From Calliopsis andreniformis (taxonomy: Eukaryota > Arthropoda > Insecta > Hymenoptera > Andrenidae): a DNA stretch of 64,000 nucleotides. Location: positions 682,001-746,000 of the forward strand of contig NW_027480599.1 in assembly GCF_051401765.1 (NCBI RefSeq), read 5' to 3'. The position numbers and the translations under genes are program-made. Below, in pieces: positions 52,330-63,300 of the stretch; position 1 is the stretch's first letter, and each line of letters starts with the position of its first letter. A model generated the notes under the pieces. It saw only the letters and a list, made by a program, of their open reading frames with translations. It made no database searches and was not told where the DNA came from.

Positions 52330-53990
52330 CAATCCTCAACCTTCAATGCTCAGTACTCAATCTTCAATCCTCAATCCTCAATCCTCAATCCTCAATCCTC
52401 AATCTTCAATCCTCAATCCTCAAACCTCAATCTTCAATCCTCAATACTCAATCTGCAATCCTCAATACTCAAACCTCAATCCTCGATCCTCATACTTCAA
52501 TCCTCAATACACAATCCTCAATCTTCAATCCTCAATCCTCAATCCTCAATTCTCAACCCTCAATCCTTAATCCTCAGACATCAAACACCAATATTCAACC
52601 CTCAGTCCTCGTCCTCAATCAACAACACTCAATCCTCAGTCCTCAATCTTCAATCATCAATAATCAATCTTCAATCCTCAATCATCAATCCTCAATCCTT
52701 AATCCTCAATCCTCAATATTCATCACTCAACCCTCAACCATCAATCCTCAATACTCAACCATCAATCCTCAATTCTCAATACTCAATAGAACATCCTGTA
52801 TCCTTATGGTTCAGTACTCAATCCAGAATATTCAATAATCAAATCTCAAACCTCAAGCATCAATTCTCAACACTCAATCCTCAACACTCAGTCCTCTCTC
52901 TTCAATCCTACATCCTCAACCCTCAATTCTCAATCATCAATCCTCAGTCCTCAGTCCTCAAACCTCAATCCTCAACCCTCAGCCCTCATCCTCAATCCTC
53001 AATCATCAATCCTCAATACTCAGCCCTCAGTCCTCAAGCCTCAATGCTCAATCCTCAATCCTCAAACCTCAATCCTCAATCCTCAATCATCAATCCTCAA
53101 TCTTCAATACTCAATCCTCATTCCTCAATCCTCAGTCCTCTATATTCAACACTCAACCCTCAACCATCAATCCTCAATTGTTAATACTCAATAGAACATC
53201 CTGAATTCTGATGGTTCAATACTCAATCCAGAATATTCAATAATCAAACCTCAAACCTCAAGCATCAATTCTCAACACTCAATCCTCAACACTCAGTCCT
53301 CTCTCTTCAATACTACATCCTCAACCCTCAATCCTCAAGCGTCAATCCTCAATACTCAATCCTCAATCCTCAATCATCAATCCTCAATCTTCAATACTCA
53401 ATCCTCAATCCTCAATTCTCAATCCTCAATACTCAACCATCAATCCTAAATTCTCAATGCTCAACAGAATATCCTGAATTCTCAGGATTCTATACTCATA
53501 CCTCAATCCTCAAACCTCAGCCCTCATTCTCAATCCTCAATCCTCAATCCTCAATATTCAATCCCCAATACTCAACCTTCAATCCTCAATCCTCAATCCT
53601 CAATCCTCAATCCTCAATCCTCAGTCATAAATCCTCAATCTTCAACACTCATTCGTCAATCCTCAGTCCTCAATCCTCAGTCCTCAATCCTCGTACCGCA
53701 AACCTCAATCCTCATCCCTCAGTCCACATCCTCAATTCTCAATTCTCAATCCTCAATCCTCAATCCTCAATTTTCAATCCCCAAAAGTCAATCTCGAATC
53801 CTAGATCCTCAATCCCCAATCCTCAGTCCTTAATCCTCAATCTTCAATCCTCAATCGCCAGTCCTCAATCTTCAATCCTCTATGCTCAATCGTCAATCCT
53901 CAAGCCTCAGTCCTCAATCCTCAATCCTCAATCCTCAAACCTCAATCCTCAACCGTCAGTCCTCGTCCTCAATCCTCAACCCTCAATCCT
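52330..53990. repeat. 7.3-kb-spaced block, copy 1, with two GAACATCC islands
   Basis: The offset to 59,475-61,300 is 7,142 bp at the left (AACCTTCAATGCTC) and about 7,311 bp from the second island on. GAACATCC islands lie at 52,789 (GTATCCTTATGG variant) and 53,194, 405 bp apart. Hairpin island 10 is at 53,467-53,490, with leader CAACAGAAT and an intact 7-bp stem. Confidence 0.83.
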
Positions 53991-54270
53991 CAATCCTCAA
54001 TCTTCAATCATCAATACTCAATCTTCAATCCTCAATAATCAATCCTCAATCGTCAATCCTCAATCCCCAATCCTCAATCTTCAATGCTCAATCCTCAATC
54101 ATCAATCATCAATCTTCAACACTCAATCCTCAATCCTCAATCCTCAATCCTCAATACTCAATCCTCAATCTTCATTCCTCAATACTCAATCTTCAATCCT
54201 CAATCCTCAATCCTCAATCCACAATCCTCAATCCTCAATCCTCAATCTTCAATCCTCAATCCTCAATCAT

Positions 54271-55651
54271 CAACTTTCAATCCTCAATACTCAATCTGCA
54301 ATCCTCAATCCTCAATCCTCAATCCTCAATCCTCATTCTTCAATCCTCAATACCCAATTCTCAATCTTCAATCCTCAATCATCAGGCCTCAATTCTCAAT
54401 CCTCAATCCTCAGTCCTCATTCCTCAAACCTCAATCCTCAAACCTCAGTCCTCATCCTCAATTATCAACTCTCAATCCTCAATCCTCAATCCTCAATCTT
54501 CAATCCTCAATAATCAATCTCCAATCCTAGATCGTCAATCCCCAATCTTCAATCCTTAATACTCAATCTTCAATCCTCAATCCCCAGTCATCAATCTTCA
54601 ATCCTCAATGCTCAATCCTCAATCCTCAATGCTCAGTCCTCAATCCACAATCCTCAATCCCCAAACCTCAATCCTCAACCGTCAGTCCTCGTCCTCAATC
54701 CTCAAACCTCAATCCTCAATCCTCAATATTCAATCATCAATACTCAATCTTCAATCCTCAATCCTCAATCCTCAATATTCAAGACACAACCCTCAGCCAT
54801 CAATCCTCAATACTCAACCATCAATCCTCAATTCTCAATACTCAATAAAATATTCTGAATACTCATGGTTTAATAATCAATCCACAATATTCAATAATCA
54901 AGTCTCAATCCTGAATCTTCAATCGTCAATACTCAATTTCAATCCTCAATCCTCAATTCTCAATCCCCAATACTCAATCCTCAACCGTCAATCCTCAATC
55001 CCCAATCCTCAATCTTCAATCCTCAACCTCAAGCCTCAATCCTCAATCCTCAATCCTCAATCCTCAATCTTCAATTCTCAATACCCAATCCTCAATCTTC
55101 AATCCTCAATCCTCAACTCTCAATCCTCAATCCTCTATCCTCAGACCTCAAACATCAATACTCAACCCTCAGCCCTCGTCCTCAATCCACAACCCTCAAT
55201 CCTCAATCCTCAATAATCAATCATCAATATTCAATCTTCAGTCCTCAATCCTCAATCCTCAATCCTCAATCCTCAATCCTCAATGTTCAATCCGAAATAC
55301 CCAATCCTCAATCTTCAATCCTCAATCCTCAATCCTCAATCCTCAACCCTCAATACTCAATCCTCAATTCTCAGTCCTGAAACCTCAATCTTCAGCACTC
55401 AGTCCTCAACAATCAGTTGTCAATCCTCAATCCTCAATGGAATATCATCAATTTACAGATTTCAATGCTCAATACTCAATCTGCAGTCTTCAAGTCTCTA
55501 TTCTCAAACATCAATTCTCATCACTCAACCCTCAACACTCAATCCTCAATCCTCAATCCTCAATCCTCACTCCTCAACCCTCACTCCTCATTCCTCAAAC
55601 CTCAATCCTCAACCCTCAGTCCTCATCCTCAATTCTCAATTCTCAATCCTC
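54271..55651. repeat. 1.38-kb segmental duplication, copy 2, with cassette 12 and B island 10
   Basis: The cassette is at about 54,600-55,040 (CAAGACACAACCC 54,780). Its island is mutated to AAATATTCTGAATACTC (54,848) followed by GGTTTAATAATC, unlike the 50 kb partner. The B island is at 55,388-55,541. Private changes CTCACTCCTC and CCCTCACTCC occur near 55,568. Confidence 0.88.
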
Positions 55652-56118
55652 AATCCTCAATCCTCAATCCTCAATTCTCAATCCTCAATCCTCAATCCTC
55701 AGACCTCAAACATCAATATTCAACCCTCAGTCCTCGTCCTCTATCCACAACAATCAATCCTCAATCCTCAATCTTCAATCATCAACATTCAATCTTCAAT
55801 CCTCAATCCTAAATCCTCAATCCTCAATCCTCAATCCTCAATCCTCAATCTACAATTCTCAATACTCAATCTTCAATCCCCAATCCTCAATTCTCAATCC
55901 TCAATCCTCAATGTTCAACCCTCAATACTCAATCTTCAATCCTCAATCCTCAATCCTCAATCCTCAATCCTCATTCTTCAATCCTCAATACCCAATCCTC
56001 AATCTTCAATCCTCAATCCTCAACTCTCAATCCTCAATCCTCTATCCTCAGACCTCACACATCAATACTCAACCCTCAGCCCTCGTCCTCAATCCACAAC
56101 ACTCAATCCTCAATCCTC

Positions 56119-56425
56119 AATAATCAATCATCAATATTCAATCTTCAGTCCTCAATCCTCAATCCTCAATCCTCAATCCTCAATCCTCAATGTTCAATCC
56201 GAAATACCCAATCCTCAATCTTCAATCCTCAATCCTCAATCCTCAATCCTCAACCCTCAATACTCAATCCTCAATTCTCAGTCCTGAAACCTCAATCCTG
56301 AATCCACAATCCTCAATCTTCAATCCTCAATCATCAGTCCTCAATTCTCAATCCTCAATCATCAGTCCTCATCCTCAATTCTCAATTCTCAATCCTCTAT
56401 CCTCAATCCTCAATCTTCAATCCTC
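56119..56425. repeat. 307-bp tandem duplication, copy 1
   Basis: The copy starts at AATAATCAATCATCAATATTC and ends immediately before the same string recurs at 56,426. Contents include TTCAATCCGAAATACCC, CTCAGTCCTGAAACC and two CATCAGTCC units. Confidence 0.9.
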
Positions 56426-56732
56426 AATAATCAATCATCAATATTCAATCTTCAGTCCTCAATCCTCAATCCTCAATCCTCAATCCTCAATCCTCAATGT
56501 TCAATCCGAAATACCCAATCCTGAATCTTCAATCCTCAATCCTCAATCCTCAATCCTCAACCCTCAATACTCAATCCTCAATTCTCAGTCCTGAAACCTC
56601 AATCCTGAATCCACAATCCTCAATCTTCAATCCTCAATCATCAGTCCTCAATTCTCAATCCTCAATCATCAGTCCTCATCCTCAATTCTCAATTCTCAAT
56701 CCTCTATCCTCAATCCTCAATCTTCAATCCTC
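56426..56732. repeat. 307-bp tandem duplication, copy 2
   Basis: This copy is identical to copy 1 by eye apart from CCTGAATC (near 56,521) in place of CCTCAATC. The copies abut exactly, as expected of unequal exchange or replication slippage. Their near identity makes this the youngest-looking duplication found here. Confidence 0.9.
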
Positions 56733-56829
56733 AATAATCAATCTCCAATCCTAGATCCTCAATCCCCAATCTTCAAACCTTAATACTCAATCTTCAATCC
56801 TCAATCCCCAGTCATCAATCTTCAATCCC

Positions 56830-57290
56830 CAATGCTCAATCCTCAATCCTCAATCCTCAGTCCTCAATCCACAATCCTCAATCCTCAAACCTCAAACCTC
56901 AACCGTCAGTCCTTGTCCTCAATCCCCAAACCTCAATCCTCGATCCTCAATATTCAATCATCAATACTCAATCTTCAATCCTCAATGCTCTATCCTCAAT
57001 CCTCAATCCTCAATCCTCAATATTCAAGACACAACCCTCAGCCATCAATCCTCAATACTCAACCATCAATCCTCAATTCTCAATACTCAATACAATATTC
57101 TGAATACTCATGGTTCAATACTCAATCCACAATATTCAATAATCAAGTCTCAATCCTCAATCTTCAATCCTCAATACTCAATTTCAATCCTCAATCCTCA
57201 ATTCTCAATCCCCAATACTCAATCCTCAATCGTCAATCCTCAATCCCCAATCCTCAATCTTCAATCCTCAACCTCAATCCTCAATCCTCA
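56830..57290. repeat. Cassette copy 13
   Basis: CAAGACACAACCC is at 57,025 and CAATATTCTG at 57,093, the same G-to-C change as in the 42 kb and 58 kb copies. It is 968 bp from cassette 14. Private variants are CAGTCCTTGTCC and CCTCGATCC. Confidence 0.84.
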
Positions 57291-57799
57291 ATCCTCAATC
57301 CTCAATCTTCAATCCTCAATACTCAATCTTCAATCCTCAATCCTCAATCCTCAATCCTCAATCCTCAATCTTCAATCTTCAATCCTCAATCCTCAATCCT
57401 CAATACTCAATCTGCAATCCTCAATCCTCAATCCTCAATCCTCAATCCTCAATCTTCAATCCTCAATACCCAATCCTCAATCTTCAACCCCAATCCTCAA
57501 TTCTCAATCCTCAATCCTCAATCCTCAGACCTCAAACATCAATATTCAACCCTCAGTCATCGTCCTCTATCCACAACCTTCAATCCTCAATCCTCAATCT
57601 TCAATTATCAATATTCAATCTTCAATTCTCAATCCTCAATCCTCAATCCTCAATCCTCAATCCTCAATCCTCATTCCTCAATCCTCAATCTTCAATCCTC
57701 AATACTCAATCTCCAATCCTAGATCCTCAATCCCCAATCTTCAATCCTTAATACTCAATCTTCAATCCTCAATCCCCAGTCATCAATCTTCAATCCTCA

Positions 57800-58210
57800 A
57801 TGCTCAATCCTCAATCCTCAATCCTCAGTCCTCAATTCACAATCCTCAATCCTCAAACCTCATTCTTCAACCGTCAGTCCTCGTCCTCAATCCTCAAACC
57901 TCAATCCTCAATCCTCAATATTCAATCATCAATACTCAATATTCAATCCTCAATGCTCTATCTTCAATCCTCAATCCTCAATCCTCAATATTCAAGACAC
58001 AACCCTCAGCCATCAATCCTCAATACTCAACCATCAATCCTCAATTCTCAATACTCAATACAATATTCTGAATACTCATGTTTCAATACTCAAACCACAA
58101 TATTCAATAATCAAGTCTCAATCCTCAATCATCAACCCTCAATACTCAATTTCAATCCTCAATCCTCAATTCTCAATCCCCAATCCTCGACCCTCAATCG
58201 TCAATCCTCA
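57800..58210. repeat. Cassette copy 14
   Basis: CAAGACACAACCC is at 57,993 and CAATATTCTG at 58,061, continuing CATGTTTCAATACTCAAACC as in the 42 kb copy (offset 15,601 bp). One difference is CTCTATCTTC for CTCTATCCTC. Confidence 0.84.
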
Positions 58211-58979
58211 ATCCTCAATCCTCAGGCATCAATACTCAATCTTCAATGCTCAATCCTCAATCCTCAATCTTCAATCCTCATTCCCCAACCCTCAATCCTC
58301 ATCCCTCAAACCTCAATCCTCAACCCTCAGTCCTCATACTCAATTCTCAATTCTCAATCCTCAATCCTCAATCCTCAATCTTCAATCCCCAATAATCGAT
58401 CTCCAATCATAGATCCTCAATCCCCAATCTTCAATCCCTAGTCCTCAATCCTCAATCCTCAATCCTCAATCCTCAATATTCAATCCTCAATACTCGATCC
58501 TCATTCCTCAGTCGTCAATCCTCAATCCTCAATCCACAATCCTCAATATTCAATCCTCAATACTCAACCTTCAATCCTCAATACTCAATCCTCAATCCTC
58601 AATCCTCAATCCTCAGTCATAAATCCTCAATCTTCAATACTCAGTCTTCAATCCTCAATCCTCAATCCTCAACCCTCAATCCTCAATCCTCAATTCTCAA
58701 TCTTCAATCCTCAATAATCAATCTCCAATCCTAGATCCTCAATCCCCGATCTTCAATCCTTAATCCTCAATCTTTAATCCTTAATCCTCAATCGTCAATC
58801 TTCAATCCTCAATACTCAGTCTTCAATCCTCAATCCTCAATCCTCAATCGTCAATCCTCATTCCTCAATCCTCAATACCCAATCCTCAATCTTAAATCCT
58901 CAATCCTCAATCCTCAATCCTCAATCCTCAATCCTCAGTCCTCAAACATCAGTCCTGAATCCTCAATCCTGAATCCTCA

Positions 58980-59137
58980 ATCTTCAGCCCTCAGTCCTCA
59001 ACAATCGGTTGTCAATCCTCAATCCTCAATAGAATATCATCAATTCACAGATTTCAATACTCAATACTCAATCTCCAATCTTCAAGTCTCTATCCTCAAA
59101 CGTCAATTCTCATCACTCAACCCTCAAAACTCAGTCC
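58980..59137. repeat. B island 11
   Basis: GAATATCATCAATTCACAG begins at 59,032, with CAATCTCCAATCTTC where other copies have ATCTGCAATC. The leader reads CAATCGGTTGTC. It is the rightmost B island in the window. Confidence 0.77.
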
Positions 59138-59474
59138 CCAATCCTCAATATTCAATCCTCAATACTCCGTTCTCAATCCACGATCCTCAACCTTCAATCC
59201 TCAATACTGAATCTTCAATCCTCAATCCTCAATCCTCAATCCTCAATTCTCAACACTCAATCCTTAATCCTCAGACCTCAAACATCAATATTCAACCCTC
59301 AGTCCTCGTCCTCAATCCACAACACTCAATCCTCAGTCCTCAATATTCAATCATCAATATTCAATCTTCAATCCTCAATCCTCAATCCTCAATCCTCAAT
59401 TCGCACTCCTCAATCTTCAACCCTCAATACTCAATCTTCAATTCTCAATCTTCAATCCTCAATCCTCAATCCTC

Positions 59475-61300
59475 AATCCTCAACCTTCAATGCTCAATAC
59501 TCAATCTTCAATCCTCAATCCTCAATCCTCAATCCTCAATCCTCAATCTTCAATCCTCAATCCTCAAACCTCAATCTTCAATCCTCAATACTCAATCTGC
59601 AATCCTCAATACTCAAACCTCAATCCTCGATCCTCATACTTCAATCCTCAATACACAATCCTCAATCTTCAATCCTCAATCCTCAATCCTCAATTCTCAA
59701 CCCTCAATCCTTAATCCTCAGACCTCAAACATCAATATTCAAACCTCAGTCCTCGTCCTCAATCAACAACACTCAATCCTCAGTCCTCAATCTTCAATCA
59801 TCAATAATCAATCTTCAATCCTCAATCATCAATCCTCAATCCTTAATCCTCAATCCTCAATATTCATCACTCAACCCTCAACCATCAATCCTCAATACTC
59901 AACCATCAATCCTCAATTCTCAATACTCAATAGAACATCCTGAATCCTTATGGTTCAGTACTCAATCCAGAATATTCAATAATCAAATCTCAAACCTCAA
60001 GCATCAATTCTCAACACTCAATCCTCAACACTCAGTCCTCTCTCTTCAATCCTACATCCTCAACCCTCAATCCTCAAGCGTCAATCCTCAGTCCTCAATC
60101 CTCAATCCTCAATCGTCAGTCTTCAATCCTCAATACTCAATCTTCAATCCTCAATCCTCAAACCTCAATCCTCAATCCTCATTCTTCAATCCTCAATACC
60201 CAATCCTCAATCTTCAATCCTCAGTACTCAATCCTCAATTCTCAATCATCAATCCTCAGTCCTCAGTCCTCAAACCTCAATCCTCAACCCTCAGCCCTCA
60301 TCCTCAATCCTCAATCATCAAACCTCAATACTCAGCCCTCAGTCCTCAAGCCTCAATGCTCAATCCTCAATCCCCAATCCTCAATCCTCAATCCTCAATC
60401 ATCAATCCTCAATCTTCAATACTCAATCCTCATTCCTCAATCCTCAGTCCTCTATATTCAACACTCAACCCTCAACCATCAATCCTCAATTGTCAATACT
60501 CAATAGAACATCCTGAATTCTGATGGTTCAATACTCAATCCAGAATATTCAATAATCAAACCTCAAACCTCAAGCATCAATTCTCAACACTCAATCCTCA
60601 ACACTCATTCCTCTCTCTTCAATACTACATCCTCAACCCTCAATCCTCAAGCGTCAATCCTCAATACTCAATCCTCAATCCTCAATCATCAATCCTCAAT
60701 CTTCAATACTCAATCCTCAATCCTCAATTCTCAATCCTCAATACTCAACCATCAATCCTAAATTCTCAATGCTCAATAGAATATCCTGAATTCTCAGGAT
60801 TCTATACTCATACCTCAATCCTCAAACCTCAGCCCTCATTCTCAATCCTCAATCCTCAATCCTCAATATTCAATCCCCAATACTCAACCTTCAATCCTCA
60901 ATCCTCAATCCTCAATTCTCAATCCTCAATCCTCAGTCATAAATCCTCAATCTTCAACACTCATTCGTCAATCCTCAGTCCTCAATCCTCAATCCTCAAT
61001 CCTCGTACCTCAAACCTCAATCCTCATCCCTCAGTCCACATCCTCAATTCTCAATTCTCAATCCTCAATCCTCAATCCTCAATTTTCAATCCCCAAAAAT
61101 CAATCTCGAATCCTAGATCCTCAATCCCCAATCCTCAGTCCTTAATCCTCAATCTTCAATCCTCAATCGCCAGTCCTCAATCTTCAATCCTCTATGCTCA
61201 ATCGTCAATCCTCAAGTCTCAGTCCTCAATCCTCAATCCTCAATCCTCAAACCTCAATCCTCAACCGTCAGCCCTCGTCCTCAATCCTCAACCCTCAATC
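59475..61300. repeat. 7.3-kb-spaced block, copy 2
   Basis: GAACATCC islands are at 59,933 and 60,505, 572 bp apart rather than 405. The extra length (about 168 bp, 24 heptamers) lies at about 60,078-60,245 and carries CGTCAGTCTTC. Hairpin island 11 is at 60,779-60,802. From 60,717 the block overlaps the third copy of the 1,018-bp unit. Confidence 0.82.
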
Positions 61301-61644
61301 ATCAATCCTCAACTTTCAATCATCAATACTCAACCTTCAATCCTCAATACTCAATCCTCAATCGTCAATCCTCAATCCCCAATCCTCAATCTTCAATGCT
61401 CAATCCTCAATCCTCAATCCTCAATCCTCAATCCTCAATCTTCAATAATCAATACTCAATCTTCAATCCTCAATCCTCAATCCTCAATCCTCAATCCTCA
61501 ATCCTCAATCCTGAATCCTCAATCTTCAATCCACAATACTCAATCTGCAATCCTCAATCCTCAATCCTCAGTGATCAATACTCAATCTTCAATACTCAAT
61601 CCTCAATCCACAATCCTCAATCCTCAATCCTCAATCCTCAATCC

Positions 61645-62060
61645 CCAATCCTCGTTTCTCAACCCTCAATCCTCAACCATTAGTCCTCATCCTCAATTCT
61701 CAATTCTCAATCCTCAATCCTCAATTCTCAATCTTCATCCTCAATAATCAATCTCCAATCCTAGATACTCAATCCTCAATCCTCAATCCCCAATCTTCAA
61801 TCCTCAATATTCAATCTCCAATCCTAGATCCTCAATCCTCAATCCTCAATCCTCAATCCTCAATCCTCATTCTTCAAACCTCAATACCCAATTCTCGATC
61901 TTCATCCTCAATAATCAATCTCCAATCCTAGATCCTCAACCTCAATCCTCAATCCCAAATCTTCAATCCTCAATAATCAATCTCCAATCCTAGATCCTCA
62001 ATCCTCAATCCTCAATCCTCAATCCTCAATCCTCATTCTGCAAACCTCAATACCCAATCC
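61645..62060. repeat. CTAGATCC module copy 5
   Basis: TCCTCAATAATCAATCTCC is at 61,738. Differences are CTCGTTTCTCAACC and ACCATTAGTCC at the head, and a heptamer missing one base (CCTCAACCTCAATCC) near 61,935. Confidence 0.8.
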
Positions 62061-62233
62061 TCAATCTTCAATCCTCAATGCTCAATCCTCAAGCCTCAGT
62101 CCTCAATCCTCAATCCTCAATCCTCAAACCTCAATCCTCAATCTTCAATCATCAATCCTCTATCTTCAACACTCAATCCTCAATCCTCAATCCTCAATAC
62201 TAACCATCAATCCTCAATTCTCGATACTCAATA

Positions 62234-62257
62234 GAATATCCTGAATTCTCAGGATTC
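62234..62257. repeat. Hairpin island 12
   Basis: Intact ATCCTGA/TCAGGAT stem. Within a context like 43,060-43,260, including ATACTAACCATC and CTGAAACC. Confidence 0.77.
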
Positions 62258-62394
62258 AATACTGAAACCTCAATCCTCAACCCTCAGCCCTCATCCTCCA
62301 TTCTCAATCGCCAATCCTCAATCCTGAATGTTCAATCCTCAACATTCAATCTTCAATCCTCAATCCTCAAACCTCAATCCTCAATCCTCAATCC

Positions 62395-63300
62395 TCAGTG
62401 ATCAATAATCAATCTCCAATCCTAGATCCTCAATCCTCAATCCTCAATCCCCAATCTTCAATCCTCAACAATCAATCTCCAATCCTAGGTCCTCAATCCT
62501 CAATCCTCAATCCTCAACCCTCAATCCTCATTCTTCAAACCTCAATACCCAATCATCAATCTTCAATCCTCAATGCTCAATCCTCAATCCTCAAGCCTCA
62601 GTCCTCAATCCTCAATCCTCAATCCTCTAACCTCAATCCTCAACCCTCAGCCCTCATTCTCAATCCTCAATCCTCAGTCCTCAATATTCAATCCCCAATA
62701 CTCAGTCTTCAATCCTCAATTCTCAATCCTCAATCCTCAATCCTCAATCCTCAATCCTCAGTCATAAATCCTCAATCTTCAATACTCAATCGTCAATCCT
62801 CAGTCCTCAATCCTCAATCCTCAATCCTCGGTCCTCAAACCTCAATCCTCAACCCTCAGTCCACATCCTCAATTCTCAATTCTCAATCCTCAATCCTCAA
62901 TCCTCAACCTTCAATCTCCAAAAATCAATCTCCAATCTTAGATCCTCAATCCCCAATCCTCAGTCCTTAATCCTCAATCTTCAATCCTCAATCGCCAGTC
63001 CTCAATCTTCAATCCTCTATGCTCAATCGTCAATCCTCAAGCCTCAGTCCTCAATCCTCAATCCTCAATCCTCAAACCTCAATCCTCAACCGTCAGTCCT
63101 CGTCCTCAATCCTCAACCCTCAATCCTCAATCCTCAATCTTCAATCATCAATACTCAATCTTCAATCCTCAATAATCAATCCTCAATCGTAAATCCTCAA
63201 TCCCCAATCCTCAATCTTCAATGCTCAATCCTCAATCATCAATCATCAATCTTCAACACTCAATCCTCAATCCTCAATCCTCAATCCTCAATACTCAATC
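62395..63300. repeat. Second copy of the 46,370-47,290 block
   Basis: The first CTAG unit is intact, and the second reads CCTAGGTCC (about 62,485), creating an AvrII-type hexamer absent from the 46 kb copy. The final part, with CAATCATCAATCATC and CTTCAACACTC, is the third instance of that string after 47.2 and 54.1 kb. Confidence 0.8.
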
